From a virus: DNA of 64,000 bases. Under the pieces are notes generated by a model. It did not search any database. It had not been told where the DNA came from and was given only the letters and a program-made list of their open reading frames with translations. The translations under genes and the position numbers were made by a program. Positions 1-11,600 of the stretch are shown one piece after another. The DNA lies in the IMG/VR virus record IMGVR_UViG_3300025687_000037, positions 1 through 64,000 of that record; one strand, given 5' to 3'. The number at the start of each line of letters is the position of its first letter. Positions within the stretch are counted from its first letter, which is position 1.

Positions 1-1
1 A

Positions 2-3000
2 GCTGTTGGCAGAATCATCGACTATAAGTACGAAGCAGGGCCTAGAGCAGTTAGTTTACTTGAAACAGATGAGATAGATGTTCAGCTATTAGAACCAATT
101 GAGTTTGAAAATGGCGAAGAACTGGAATATGGTAATATTGTAAGAAATAATCATATTGCTATATTTGTTGAATCTGGCGTATATGAAGAAGATTTCCCTA
201 TACGATTACCTCCGAATGTATCAATCTGCGGGGACGAATTACGTAGATGTGTTATTAAACCTAAAAATAGAATATCTCAATCTATTTGGGCTGATATGTA
301 TTTTTATCGTGATGCAGAATTTGACGGTATGGTATTAGGTAAAAGTAATATAGAAACTATTACATACGATGCTCAAACTGATGTATATCGCATACCCGGT
401 ACATATACTGTAAGTTCTTACATTTCAGAGTTTTTTGGAAAAGATGCAGTATTTAGAATAACAGTAGGAAGCGGAGGTGAGATTTCAAATGTAGAAATAT
501 TAGAGTTTGGAACATCATTTCAAAAAGATGAAAGAATATTTATAAAAGATGCACAATTAGGTAACAACGGTGCTGCAGATATTGTGTTAACTGTTACTAA
601 AGTTCCAAATGGTGTTGAATATATAAATCCGTTAACTCAACGAGTTGACGGATACTTTGGCAGACATTATCTCACTGATCCAGCATTGACTAAAAATGTT
701 GGCAGTGTCTATGAGAATGTTGGAAGATGGGTAGCTGCTACTGAAATTATTCGTGTTAACAAACTTTTTTTACAGGAACAAGCTACAAATTATGTAGAAT
801 ATTTTTTCCCTGCATATGTACTATCTGGAGATTATTCAAGATCGATCTTTTTCAAAAATATAGGTCTTATTATTGATGGATTAATTAATGATTTAAATAA
901 CGGTGGCAATGAATATGCTTTAGAACTTCAAGGAAAATTCTACGATATTGCGAATCGTTATAATGCAACTTCTGAAATTAATAATTCAATTCGTTTTATA
1001 AACACGCTATTAACACAATTGTACAACGCAGAAGAACCGGTATTAACATATGGAACTGAATCAACTAAAACATACGATCACGATATTTCATTAGGAATTG
1101 CTGATCCGTTTGAATGGGCTCCAAGTACGCTTTATAAAGAAAAAGAAGTTGTTAAAGTTTTAGCATCGGGTGTATATTACTATTATGTTGCAACAAAAAC
1201 ACATACGTCATCATTAGAATTTGATTATTTAGAAAGTATTAATTATTGGAGAGAAATTGACGGTGTTTATGCTGCAACTGAAAATTTAATAGATACTATT
1301 GTTTATTGGTTTGATGGTGAATATAATCCTCCACTAAACAATAAAGACTTAGATGTATTTTTATTAAATGATGCAACTATGATTAGGAACATATCAGTTC
1401 ACGGTCATGGAGGATTTATGGGAGTACTTGATCCTGAAGGCCAAGTATTAACAAAATCACCATATATTCAAGGATCTTCGTCGTTTTCAAAATCATCAAA
1501 CAAACAATCATTCAGTGGTGGTATCTTTGTAGATGCATTTGTGGGAAATACTGCTGTTCAAGTATATGAAAAAATAGATGGAGATCCATTTAGAATTATG
1601 GTTCAGAGTTATGGATCTCAAGCAGAACCACAAGGATTATTCGTCCGTAGACCTGAAACACCTAGCGTGTTTTATATAGATGGAAAACGATTTCAAGTTA
1701 ATGCAATTGCACAATATGATCCAGATTTAGGTATAGCAGAATTAAAATTAGATTATAGTTCAAATAACAATCTTGGTTTTTCTGGAGTAACTAGTAGTTT
1801 ATCTACAGGTGTTAACTTAAATGATTTATCTAGTCCAATTCCTATTACATTGCAAACTGCAGGTAATAGATCAATATTAGGTAATGACTTTACTAATATT
1901 AACGATTTAGGTTATGGATTAGTAGTTGCTAATGGGGCATTGTCAGAACTAGTATCAATGTTTACATATTATTGCTGGGCATCATACTATTCAAAAAATG
2001 GATCACAAATTAGGTCTTTGTCTAGTTCAAGTTGTTACGGTGAATATGGATTAGTAGCAGATGGGTTTGACCCAAATGAAATTCCAGATGATATTTTTCT
2101 AGCTCAAGATATGGTTCAATCAGCTAGAACTTTTAATGCTAATGTTATTTTAACATTATCTGGGGGTGTAGTAGTTGAACAAGGGCAAGTATTAACGCAA
2201 GTGAGTAGCGGTGCTTTCGGCACAGTTGTAGTTGATTCAAGCGATACTTCAGGGTCAACTGTAATTTATCTTATCAATGTTCAAGGAGCATTTGATTTAA
2301 CTAATGAATTGGAAATTACTGAAACAGCACTTGGAGCTCCTACTTCTGTAGCATTAGGTGCAAACAGTGTGCCAGTTTCAATTGATCCAGATGGGTACAC
2401 AAACCAATTGGAAAAATTGTTCTTGTATGCATTCGATTTTAAAGATGTTCCATCATCAAGATCTGAATTTGACATATATCATGAAACTAAACAAATCTTT
2501 GCTAGATACGAAGTAGCAAACGTAGAAAAAACTAATGCGTGTGTAGGAAGATACGAAAATGTAGGAACATCGATTCCAGTTACTAAAGATGTAACTAATC
2601 CTCTTGCTAACAATGCAGTATTTACAATTTATAAAACTATTCACAATGGGTATTCTGCAGATATAATTTCAAACGGTACAAACTTTACAGTAGGAGATAC
2701 TATTACAGTTGACGGTAACTTATTAGGAGGTACTAGTGTAGAACATGATGCTATTATTACAGTAACTGAAATTGATAATGGTGATCCTGTAGCATTAACT
2801 GGAATTATTACAGCATTTTCAATTGCAGGTACTATTAAAGTTGAAGCGTCGACTCCGATGTTTGACGGTCGTGTATATAAATTGAATTTTTCTACTAGCG
2901 AAACTCAATTTAGTCGTAACGGTTTATTAGAAAATGTTCCATATGGTAAAATAATAAATTATAGAAGAAATCAAACACATATAATTTCAGATATTAAATC

Positions 3001-6000
3001 ACAAGAATTAATAGCAATTAGACCGTCAACTGCTATAGTCTTTGATGAAAATACTGATACTGTATATCGTTCGATATCATTTTTAACTAGCGATAGTATA
3101 GGCAATGAATTGCCAGATGGAACTGCACAAGTTAGTTTTGATGAAGGTTACGACTATATTCGATTAATCATTGACAGTGCAAGAGCTCAAACTAGTGAAT
3201 TAGCCGGCTCAGGTACAACTAAAGGTGCAACAATAGGAGATGTGCGGTTAGCACTGCAACCAGTTTCTGACACTAATGAAATATATCGATTAAACAATAA
3301 TAGCAAGACACCTGAAGGATTTAGGCCATTAGGGTGGAGACCAGAAACATTAGTAGAAGCACCTATTATATCATGGGGTGGAAAAACACATTATGTGTTT
3401 AATTATCGAGGTGTTGATTCAGAAGGAAACGAAGTCCCTGTTTCAGAAAATATAGCGTATGCACTTGTTGATCTAGAAGATATTGAAACTATTAACCAAA
3501 CAGACTCTACAGGTATAGCACTTCCAGTTATCTACGGATCAGAAAATATTACTATTAGAGCAGGGTTGAAAGCAAATCAAACTGGAAACATTACTGTAGG
3601 TATTTCAACATGTCGAGTAACTGGGCATGATTTCTTAGACATAGGTACAGGTAGTTATAACAATACTAATTTCCCAAATGTAATTTTCGGAAGCCCAAGT
3701 GAAAAAGACAGCTCTAAAGAAGTTACAGAAATTAATAAAGGCCGTGTATTTTATACATCAACAGATCAGGATGGTGTTTTTAGAGCTGGAAGATTCTTTA
3801 GTGTAGACCAAGGTACAGGCACAGTTTCGTTTGCTGCTAACATTGCACTTTCCGATGTTGATGGATTAGGATTCAAGCGTGGAGTTGTTATTACTGAATT
3901 TTCCACAGACACTGCAATGGCTGACAATGCATCTGATACAGTACCTACTGAAAGTGCCGTTCGAGGATACATTAATCGAAGACTAGGATTTGATACAAAT
4001 GGAAATGTTATAGTTAATAAAATCGGCCCAGGTGCAATTGCAGCAGATGGCTCAACTATTTTAACTGGAGATTTAAATGCTGGTAGTAACACTATTACTA
4101 ATTTAAAAGCTCCTACTAACGATTCAGATGTTGCTACTAAAATTTATGTTGACGACTTGATATTAGCTAACAGTAGTAGTGAACTGTTAGCAGATATGAA
4201 CGACGTTGATATTACAAATATATCAAATGGTCAGCTATTAATTAGTACAGGTTACAAAAAAATATTTGTAATTTCAGGTTCGATTGTAAACGGTCCGTTT
4301 GAAGTTAATGATCAGATGGTAGGATCAGTTACTGGAGCAGTTGGTACTATTTTAGGAACTAGAGATTTTCAAAGTTTAGGAACAAACTTAACTGAGATAA
4401 TTTATACTCCAGTATCTGGAGTATTTAGTGATGGTAAACCTGAAGGAGATTCTCCTGCGGTGGATACTGTTCAAGTCGTCGGAGGAGCAGAAGCTGTAAT
4501 ATTATCAGGACCAGTTGATGAATGGGCGAATGCTGTACATGATAATTTAAGTGATATATCATTTACAAATATTAATACATTAACTGTAGTTAATAACGAA
4601 GTTACTGAAAAATATTCGACAATTAATTTCCAAATTAAACCAAATACTATTGTTAATAGCGATGTTTCTGCAACAGCAGGGATTGTACAAAGTAAATTAT
4701 TACTTAATGCAGCAACTACACGAAGTAATGCAACCGGACTCACGCAATCAGAATTAGGAGTTGCATCGTTTAACAGCACGGTATTTACTGCATCAAATGG
4801 ATGGATTTCTCTTGCTGACAATGGAATTGATTTTAATAAAATTGCCAGAATTGAAAATAATAAAGTATTAGGAAATTGGGCAAACGATACTGGGTCTGCA
4901 CATATAGAGCAAATATCTTTTTCTACAGTAGTTACAGAAGGAGGCGCACTGCTCCCAAGTAACTTTACAACAGAAATACCAGCAGCACAAGATCCAGGCT
5001 CTGCATTAGTTAAATTGTCAACTGGTACTTTTGGAATAAGTAATATATCAATTACCGGCGAAGCTAACAGTTTAGTAAAAACAAATACAAACGGTAGTGT
5101 TCATGCTCGATCCTTAATAATAGGTAACGACTCTAGCTACGAAGTAATGTCGCTAACAGGTACTATGTTAAATTTAAAAACTCCTTCTCAAGGTTTAATT
5201 TTAACTGCTGTCGGCGGGTCTGGAGGAACATCACCTACATATCCTGATGTAACTTTTTATGGAAATTTGTCAATAGGCGACGATGCTGGATCACAGAGTG
5301 TATTGCAAAGCTTGTCAACTTACAATAACCAGAGTTTCTTATCAACTAATTGGATTTACAGCAGTTTTATTGAAGCACAAGAAGAAAAAACAGCAGCATC
5401 TACAGGAATTGCATTAGGAGCTGGAACAGGTAAAACAACTGCAGGACAAGTTGCAATTGTAACAGCAAATACTGGATCAAACTCTAGTGTTACACCGTTT
5501 ATTTTTGACCGTACAGGTGTAAAACCAGACACTACAAATGTATATAACATTGGAGCATCAAATTTAGTATACAACACTGTATACGCAACATTGTTTAACG
5601 GGACTGCAACTACTGCTAGGTATGCTGACTTAGCTGAAAATTATTTAGCAGATAACTATTATACATTTGGCACTGTTTTAATCTTTGGTGGAGAATATGA
5701 ATTAACTACTACAAATATTAAATCTGATACACGAGTTGCAGGTATTGTATCTGAAAATCCTGCACACTTAATGAACTCGTCGTTAGATGGAAATTTTGTT
5801 ATTCCATTAGCATTACAAGGTCGAGTAATGTGTAAAGTAGTAGGAAAAGTTAAAAAAGGAGATCTATTAGTATCAAGCTCTATATCTGAGTATGCGTGTG
5901 CTATAGATTCTGCAATTCCAGGTACAATAATAGGAAAAGCACTAACAAATAAGTTCGATACCGAACGTGGAATGATCGAAGTAGTTGTTGGTAAACACTA

Positions 6001-6001
6001 A
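2..6001 (+). CDS. Very large virion structural protein (5' end outside window)
   Basis: The reading frame is open from base 2, so the gene starts upstream of the window; 1999 residues are visible. The first visible part (ESGVYEEDFPIRLPPNVSICGD) looks like a pectate-lyase-type beta-helix entry. Further on are segments typical of marine T4-like virion proteins (GHGGFMGVLDPEGQ around 1405-1450, DGVFRAGRFFSVDQGTG around 3770-3815). The C-terminal ~130 residues carry an ARYADLAENY module followed by IVSENPAHLMN; the same module ends the protein at 62058-63539. A role as a tail, baseplate or fibre component is inferred from this similarity and from the run of structural genes downstream. The exact position in the virion cannot be read from sequence. 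Confidence 0.8.
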   Translation, partial: AVGRIIDYKYEAGPRAVSLLETDEIDVQLLEPIEFENGEELEYGNIVRNNHIAIFVESGVYEEDFPIRLPPNVSICGDELRRCVIKPKNRISQSIWADMYFYRDAEFDGMVLGKSNIETITYDAQTDVYRIPGTYTVSSYISEFFGKDAVFRITVGSGGEISNVEILEFGTSFQKDERIFIKDAQLGNNGAADIVLTVTKVPNGVEYINPLTQRVDGYFGRHYLTDPALTKNVGSVYENVGRWVAATEIIRVNKLFLQEQATNYVEYFFPAYVLSGDYSRSIFFKNIGLIIDGLINDLNNGGNEYALELQGKFYDIANRYNATSEINNSIRFINTLLTQLYNAEEPVLTYGTESTKTYDHDISLGIADPFEWAPSTLYKEKEVVKVLASGVYYYYVATKTHTSSLEFDYLESINYWREIDGVYAATENLIDTIVYWFDGEYNPPLNNKDLDVFLLNDATMIRNISVHGHGGFMGVLDPEGQVLTKSPYIQGSSSFSKSSNKQSFSGGIFVDAFVGNTAVQVYEKIDGDPFRIMVQSYGSQAEPQGLFVRRPETPSVFYIDGKRFQVNAIAQYDPDLGIAELKLDYSSNNNLGFSGVTSSLSTGVNLNDLSSPIPITLQTAGNRSILGNDFTNINDLGYGLVVANGALSELVSMFTYYCWASYYSKNGSQIRSLSSSSCYGEYGLVADGFDPNEIPDDIFLAQDMVQSARTFNANVILTLSGGVVVEQGQVLTQVSSGAFGTVVVDSSDTSGSTVIYLINVQGAFDLTNELEITETALGAPTSVALGANSVPVSIDPDGYTNQLEKLFLYAFDFKDVPSSRSEFDIYHETKQIFARYEVANVEKTNACVGRYENVGTSIPVTKDVTNPLANNAVFTIYKTIHNGYSADIISNGTNFTVGDTITVDGNLLGGTSVEHDAIITVTEIDNGDPVALTGIITAFSIAGTIKVEASTPMFDGRVYKLNFSTSETQFSRNGLLENVPYGKIINYRRNQTHIISDIKSQELIAIRPSTAIVFDENTDTVYRSISFLTSDSIGNELPDGTAQVSFDEGYDYIRLIIDSARAQTSELAGSGTTKGATIGDVRLALQPVSDTNEIYRLNNNSKTPEGFRPLGWRPETLVEAPIISWGGKTHYVFNYRGVDSEGNEVPVSENIAYALVDLEDIETINQTDSTGIALPVIYGSENITIRAGLKANQTGNITVGISTCRVTGHDFLDIGTGSYNNTNFPNVIFGSPSEKDSSKEVTEINKGRVFYTSTDQDGVFRAGRFFSVDQGTGTVSFAANIALSDVDGLGFKRGVVITEFSTDTAMADNASDTVPTESAVRGYINRRLGFDTNGNVIVNKIGPGAIAADGSTILTGDLNAGSNTITNLKAPTNDSDVATKIYVDDLILANSSSELLADMNDVDITNISNGQLLISTGYKKIFVISGSIVNGPFEVNDQMVGSVTGAVGTILGTRDFQSLGTNLTEIIYTPVSGVFSDGKPEGDSPAVDTVQVVGGAEAVILSGPVDEWANAVHDNLSDISFTNINTLTVVNNEVTEKYSTINFQIKPNTIVNSDVSATAGIVQSKLLLNAATTRSNATGLTQSELGVASFNSTVFTASNGWISLADNGIDFNKIARIENNKVLGNWANDTGSAHIEQISFSTVVTEGGALLPSNFTTEIPAAQDPGSALVKLSTGTFGISNISITGEANSLVKTNTNGSVHARSLIIGNDSSYEVMSLTGTMLNLKTPSQGLILTAVGGSGGTSPTYPDVTFYGNLSIGDDAGSQSVLQSLSTYNNQSFLSTNWIYSSFIEAQEEKTAASTGIALGAGTGKTTAGQVAIVTANTGSNSSVTPFIFDRTGVKPDTTNVYNIGASNLVYNTVYATLFNGTATTARYADLAENYLADNYYTFGTVLIFGGEYELTTTNIKSDTRVAGIVSENPAHLMNSSLDGNFVIPLALQGRVMCKVVGKVKKGDLLVSSSISEYACAIDSAIPGTIIGKALTNKFDTERGMIEVVVGKH

Positions 6002-6030
6002 GATTAGTTGCTAACAATAAGGAATAAAAT

Positions 6031-6540
6031 ATGACTATACAATTAATAAATTTAGGGACTAGTCCCAATAGAGGTGATGGAGACCCATTAAGAATTGCAT
6101 TTGATAAAATCAATGATAATTTTACAGAGTTGTACGAAACTACAGCTCTTACTAGTGAAACAGCACAGCAGTCTCTTTCCGATATAATAACTAATGGAGT
6201 TCAAGAAAACATAACAGTGTCTTATAACGAAACTGATAATGTTATAGAGTTTTCTGTGCCAAATACATTAAGCTCTTATATTAACGATACTGAATTTTTA
6301 GCTAATAATTCGTCCGATGATATTGTGTTTAATTCAAATCTAACAGTATTAGGTAATATAATAGTAGCAGGAGATTTAGTAATACAATCTAGTGTACCTG
6401 TTACTAGTAAAGGTCAAGTATTAGATACACAAGGAGCAATATCAGTAGACTCTACATACATATATTATTGTGTAGAAACATACACAACAGGAGAAGCTGA
6501 TATATGGAAACGGATTGCCTGGTCAACTGATACTTGGTGA
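6031..6540 (+). CDS. Small virion structural protein with DGxGDxLRxAFxKINxNFxEL module
   Basis: A 169-residue protein with an AAGGA-type ribosome binding site 5' of the ATG. The N-terminus (INLGTSPNRGDGDPLRIAFD, then KINDNFTELYE) is a short module also found at the start of the proteins at 7932 and 13025. This module is common in marine T4-like structural proteins. The C-terminal part has a GDLVIQSS...GQVLDTQGAISVDSTYIYYC segment that resembles a small beta-rich domain. It sits 29 bases after the giant structural gene and in the same direction, so it is very probably co-transcribed and part of the tail or baseplate. No enzymatic motif was seen. Confidence 0.7.
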   Translation: MTIQLINLGTSPNRGDGDPLRIAFDKINDNFTELYETTALTSETAQQSLSDIITNGVQENITVSYNETDNVIEFSVPNTLSSYINDTEFLANNSSDDIVFNSNLTVLGNIIVAGDLVIQSSVPVTSKGQVLDTQGAISVDSTYIYYCVETYTTGEADIWKRIAWSTDTW

Positions 6541-6550
6541 TAAGGTGTGC

Positions 6551-6558
6551 GATAAATA
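6551..6558 (+). promoter_or_regulatory. Candidate T4-type late promoter GATAAATA
   Basis: GATAAATA lies 20 bases before the ATG of the next structural gene. It matches the T4 late promoter core TATAAATA except for its first base and recurs in the same position ahead of other late genes in this window. Confidence 0.6.
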
Positions 6559-6578
6559 TATAAAAATAGGATACATAC

Positions 6579-7919
6579 ATGAGCAATAGATTTCCACTAG
6601 TGTTAGACACATCTAACAGTAACCAAGTTAAAGAACTTCCTGCAGGCGATAATCTAAATCTCCAAGACTCAAGCATAGTAAATGTACAAAACATTGATGC
6701 AATTGGTACTATTAATGCTGCTGCTATTACAGTTAATGGCAATAGTATTAAAGCACAAACAGTTTTAGATTTAGTAGATACTCCATCATCTTATACTGGA
6801 AATGAAGGGTCGTTTTTAAAAGTAAACGAAAGAGGAGATGGAGTTGAGTTTAGGTCATTAGAAAATATGGGTCAAATATCTGTAACATCTATTATATTAA
6901 ACGGTGTTATTATTCCAGAAACTCCTAATGTTGGACTAATAGGCACATCTGCTCGACCTTTTAGAGAAATTAACGCCACTGCATTAGTTGGTTCACTGTA
7001 CTCGTCATCCGGTGAAATAATAGTAGATGCATTATCAGGAACCATTTCGTATAGTAAAATTGAAGATGCTCCGTCATCGTTGTCAAACTTTGTCGATGAT
7101 TTACAAGTAGTAACATCTAGCACATTAATAGCTGAAATTGAAAATATTAAAAGTTTAGCCGACTATGTTCTGTTAGATATTAGAGGTGATATTTATAATG
7201 ATGATAGCAGTAAATTAATAGATATAGGTACTAGCACTTATTTCGGTCATGTTGACGCAGAAAGTATTCGGAGTAGAGAAGATAGAATTTCTTTAGGTAT
7301 ATTTGCAGGTGATGTTGATCAACAACCTAATGCAATAGCAATCGGTGTACAGTCAGGGTATCAAAATCAAGAAAGACATGCTATCGCTATCGGAACATCT
7401 GCAGGGCAAATAGATCAAAATTCATACAGTATTGCAATTGGAGTAGAAGCAGGGTATCAGTTACAAGGCTCTAATTGTATTGCAATAGGAAATCGTGCAG
7501 GATTTACGAAGCAACATAGTAACTCGATAATTTTATCAACGTCGATATTAAATTCGTTAAACGAAGGTTTTTTTGTTGACCCTATTAGAGTAGAATCTAC
7601 ACAAAGTTTATTATTTTATAATCCAACAACAAAAGAAATTACACAAAATTCAGGAGTGCTACACAGCGATGTAGTAGGGTCAATTTACGCAGATGACTCT
7701 ACACAAGTAGTTAATGTAGTAGACGGCTCGATATCATCACCATATGCTAATATATTTGAACTGTTATCAGAACAGCTAGTATTAATGCCAGGATCAATCC
7801 CATCACAACCTGCTCCTGGAACAATAGCAGTATCGGATGGAATTAGTTGGAATCCAACTGGATCAGGATTACAACATTTAATGATTTATTTAAATAATAT
7901 CTGGTTACAGATTGCTTAA
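6579..7919 (+). CDS. Fibre-like structural protein with Hep_Hag/YadA-head-type repeats
   Basis: A 446-residue protein. Between about residues 235 and 320 it has at least four near-regular repeats of ~27 residues built on A-I-A-I-G-x-x-[AS]-G (for example AIAIGVQSGYQ, AIAIGTSAGQ, SIAIGVEAGYQ, CIAIGNRAGF). These are the left-handed beta-roll repeats of YadA-type adhesin heads, also used in phage fibres, and they normally form trimers. The N-terminal half (KELPAGDNLNLQDSSI...) is typical of marine T4-like fibre or baseplate proteins. It lies between two genes that carry the short DGTGDDLREAF module and directly behind a late-promoter motif. A receptor-contacting or connector role is inferred. 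Confidence 0.7.
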   Translation: MSNRFPLVLDTSNSNQVKELPAGDNLNLQDSSIVNVQNIDAIGTINAAAITVNGNSIKAQTVLDLVDTPSSYTGNEGSFLKVNERGDGVEFRSLENMGQISVTSIILNGVIIPETPNVGLIGTSARPFREINATALVGSLYSSSGEIIVDALSGTISYSKIEDAPSSLSNFVDDLQVVTSSTLIAEIENIKSLADYVLLDIRGDIYNDDSSKLIDIGTSTYFGHVDAESIRSREDRISLGIFAGDVDQQPNAIAIGVQSGYQNQERHAIAIGTSAGQIDQNSYSIAIGVEAGYQLQGSNCIAIGNRAGFTKQHSNSIILSTSILNSLNEGFFVDPIRVESTQSLLFYNPTTKEITQNSGVLHSDVVGSIYADDSTQVVNVVDGSISSPYANIFELLSEQLVLMPGSIPSQPAPGTIAVSDGISWNPTGSGLQHLMIYLNNIWLQIA

Positions 7920-7931
7920 AGGGAAATAACA

Positions 7932-8627
7932 ATGGCAATAGAATTAATTAATATAGGATACATTGCAAACGACGGAACAGGCGATGATCTAAGAGAAGCA
8001 TTTATAAAAGTTAATCAAAATTTTGAAGAACTTGATTTAAGAATCACCGGTGACGTAACTGCATCGAATATCGAAGGGGAAGGAGAAGGCATCTTTTCCC
8101 AAAAGTTAATATACGATTTACAATTTAAAAAATTAGTTAGTGGATCTAATGTAGTGTTAGAGTCGTCAGACTCTGCTATCACTATTAGTGTTCCAAATGA
8201 AAATCTTGCTAATATTACAATATCTGCAGATGAAAACTATATAAACTTAACTGCTAACTCTGAACTGAAAATTGTAGGTGGGGATGGAATTAAAACTAAA
8301 ATAGAAGGAGATTATCTTGTTATAGATAATACTGTTTCAAAATTAGAAACTGATCCGTTTCCTAAATTATCTAACAGTTTAAATGCACAAGGGCATAATT
8401 TTTATACAGTGGGCATCATCGATGCTGCACGAGTTACAGGATCATTTTATGGAACATTAAATGGATCTGACTTTTCACAGTATTCTGCATATTTTGAAAA
8501 TATGGAATTTGGAGATATTTATCCCAAGTTTAACACTACAATTGAATGGTTAGCACACGAATCTACTATTGATATGGGAACATTTGAATCACCATCGTTA
8601 GCAATAATTGATTTTGGACAAGTATAA
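7932..8627 (+). CDS. Virion structural protein with N-terminal DGTGDDLREAF module
   Basis: A 231-residue protein starting 12 bases after the previous stop with an AAAGGGA ribosome binding site. Residues 6-33 (INIGYIANDGTGDDLREAF, KVNQNFEEL) are the clearest copy of the module shared with the genes at 6031 and 13025. The middle is beta-rich with alternating hydrophobic residues. The C-terminal part ends with GTFESPSLAIIDFGQV. A baseplate or tail role is inferred from context only. Confidence 0.7.
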   Translation: MAIELINIGYIANDGTGDDLREAFIKVNQNFEELDLRITGDVTASNIEGEGEGIFSQKLIYDLQFKKLVSGSNVVLESSDSAITISVPNENLANITISADENYINLTANSELKIVGGDGIKTKIEGDYLVIDNTVSKLETDPFPKLSNSLNAQGHNFYTVGIIDAARVTGSFYGTLNGSDFSQYSAYFENMEFGDIYPKFNTTIEWLAHESTIDMGTFESPSLAIIDFGQV

Positions 8628-8643
8628 TACAAAGGAAGATTAA

Positions 8644-11600
8644 ATGGCATTTGACCCAAAACTAATAAGTATAAATGTTCGGCAAGGCTCTTACAATAGT
8701 AGGTCGATATTTTCAACATTGCAAGGAGTACTGTCAGTTGAAAGTAATGGAAACCCTTTCCCTGCAAATGCAAATATAAATGGAGTTACGTTACAAGATT
8801 ATAAATTTTCATTTGTAGACAGATGCGGAACAAATACACAAAATCCACAAAAAGTGTTTGATAATTATGTTGGTATTTTGGCAAATGGAGTTTTAATAAA
8901 ACCGTATTCAACAGAATCTACTATCCCAAACAATAATATTGCAATGCCATCAGGTTTTACAATAAACCGAGGTCATTTTCCAAGTGTTTTTACTATCGAT
9001 CCGGCACACGGTGTAACAGAACAAATAAGCACATCGGTAAACGAGTATACTTATCGAGACGGTGCATTTCTAACAAATGGATGGAGTATTCAACGATTTT
9101 ATAACTTTAGTAATGATTATTATAGGACTACTAATTTTAATAGTGATTTTTTTAGACATTCAGACGGACATAGTAAAATTTTAGGATTTTGTTTTGATGG
9201 GTATCCAATCTACGGACCATACGGATACAAAACATCTATTAATCAGTATAGTGGAACAAAACTTTTATTAAGTTCGTATCGAACTAAAATTAAAGATACT
9301 CATAGACCTTCTGATTGGAAATATGACAAAACATTATCAACAACTTTTGGCACATTATCATTTACTGCAGGAGCGTTTGTTGATGATTATGTATTTTATT
9401 ATAGTAACGGCGACTTAGACGAGTATAATGGACGATATTGTGTAACTCCTGAATATCCAAAAGGTACTTACGCATATTTTGTAACATTTACAGATGATAC
9501 ATTAAGTGCACCGGCATATCCATATATCATTGGCCCTAGTACTAAACAAAAAATAACATATGTTAATCAACCAACTTCTGCAAGCACAGAGCTATCGACT
9601 ATATGGAAAGTGCCAACAGGCTCAAATTTAGGAACAATAGTTGAGCGTAGACCAACAGATATATTACTACCGTTAGTAACTTCAACTACTGTTGATACTG
9701 AAATAATTAGTGGCAAACTTCCTAGAGGTTTGCGTTTAAATAAAAATCGAATAACTGGAACAGTATTTGAAGTCCAGCATAATGAGTTAAGTACATTTGT
9801 TGTTAGAGCATACTTTAATGATTTATTTGAAGATAGAACATTAGAAGTACTAGTAATAGGTCCTGATTCACCCGAATGGCAAACTAATGCTGGATTGTTA
9901 CCTGTTAATCCTAATAAGAAAAGTGTATTCGTATTAGATAATGAAATAGTTGATTATCAACTTATTGCAACAGATTCTGACATACCGGCAGGAGATGAAT
10001 TAGAATTTTTTATTGGAAAACATGACGGTGAACTGCCACCAGGATTAACACTATCTAAAGATGGTAGAATACAAGGCATTGTTGAACCTTTATTAAGTCT
10101 AGAAAAAATATATCAAGGAGGAGGGTACGATACGGCTCCGTATTCCAAATACCCGTTAGATTTTTATGTTCCAAGTTCAAATGGATTTGCAAGCTATTAT
10201 TTTGATAGTGTTCCATATGATTTTAGCGAAACTGAAAGACAGCCTATAAAATTAAATAGATACTATCCATTCACTGTAACAGTAACAGATGGTGATTGGT
10301 ATGTAAGGCGTGACTTTACAATATATGTTGTTGGTGATGATTTCTTAACCGCAGACAATACTATTACGCATGCAGCTACAGGAATTTTCACTGCAGATAA
10401 TACTAATGTACGTACTCCAGTATGGATTACTCCTCGTAATCTAGGATTTAAACGAGCCGATAATTACACTATATTAGTTTTAGATATTATTCATAATGAA
10501 ACATTAGATGGATTACCTGTGTATACCCTTGAGGATCTTAATGACGATGGATCAATTAGTGAACTACCACCAGGCTTGTCATTAGATGCATTATCTGGAG
10601 AAATTGCAGGAATATTGCCATATCAGCCAGCAGTTACAGAAAACTATAAGTTTACAATTCGTGCAACTAGAATGACGCAAGACGACGAACATATAACTGT
10701 TTATGCAAACTTTTACGAAGATGTAATTGCTGGAAATACCAAATTTAAAATATACAAATTAGATTTAACAAGCGATGATAACTTTCAAGATTTAAAAAAT
10801 TTAGTAAATCAAAAAATCTTATTAGGAGTTCATCAGTATACAGTATTAAGTGTAGATGATTCAAATAGTGATTATGACACAATTACATTAACTCAACCGT
10901 TAATTGCACAAATTGACTTTAAATTAAGTAGAACAGCAGCAGCCGGACAAGATTACTTTTTTATTAATCGAATTACAAATGCACAACGAGAACAAGTGAA
11001 AGAAAGAGTTATTAAGTTTAGTGAGTATGTATCATATACTATTAATTCTGTTTCACCATATATTGAGTATAGCATAACTAGTGAAAACGATATATATCCA
11101 ATAAATGTGCCGTATGATTTGGTTATTGGAACAAACTATTTCATAGGAGATATTGTTACAGGAGAAAATGGTAAAATATACAAATGTAAAGTGGATCATA
11201 CTTATTCTACATTTGAATTATCAAATTGGGATGAAATCGCCGAAACTATTAATCAACTATCAATATCCCAGATAGTATCTGCAACTTTATTAATGTTAAA
11301 ACATGAATTTAATTATGATGCTTATATTAATGCAGTAACAAGTAAAAATTGGACAGTAATGCTCCCACAAACAGCACATACTACTAATTTAACAAATATA
11401 AAAGATATTTTTGGAGATCTTACAACAATACAAGTTCTTCGTGAGAACGAAGATAAAGTACAACTTAATACTAATATTGGACAGCAATTACTAATATACA
11501 GAAATATTGGATTAGCGTTACTTAAAGACGACTATTTTACTAAAGATTTTGTAGTAGCAAGTCAGGATGATGTTGTTATGCCAAGTTCAGTTAAGACATT

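Noticed and set aside
7300-7520. Possible CRISPR-like spacing of repeats
   Set aside because: The periodic signal is from the AIAIG protein repeats; the DNA is not identical between units and there are no spacers.
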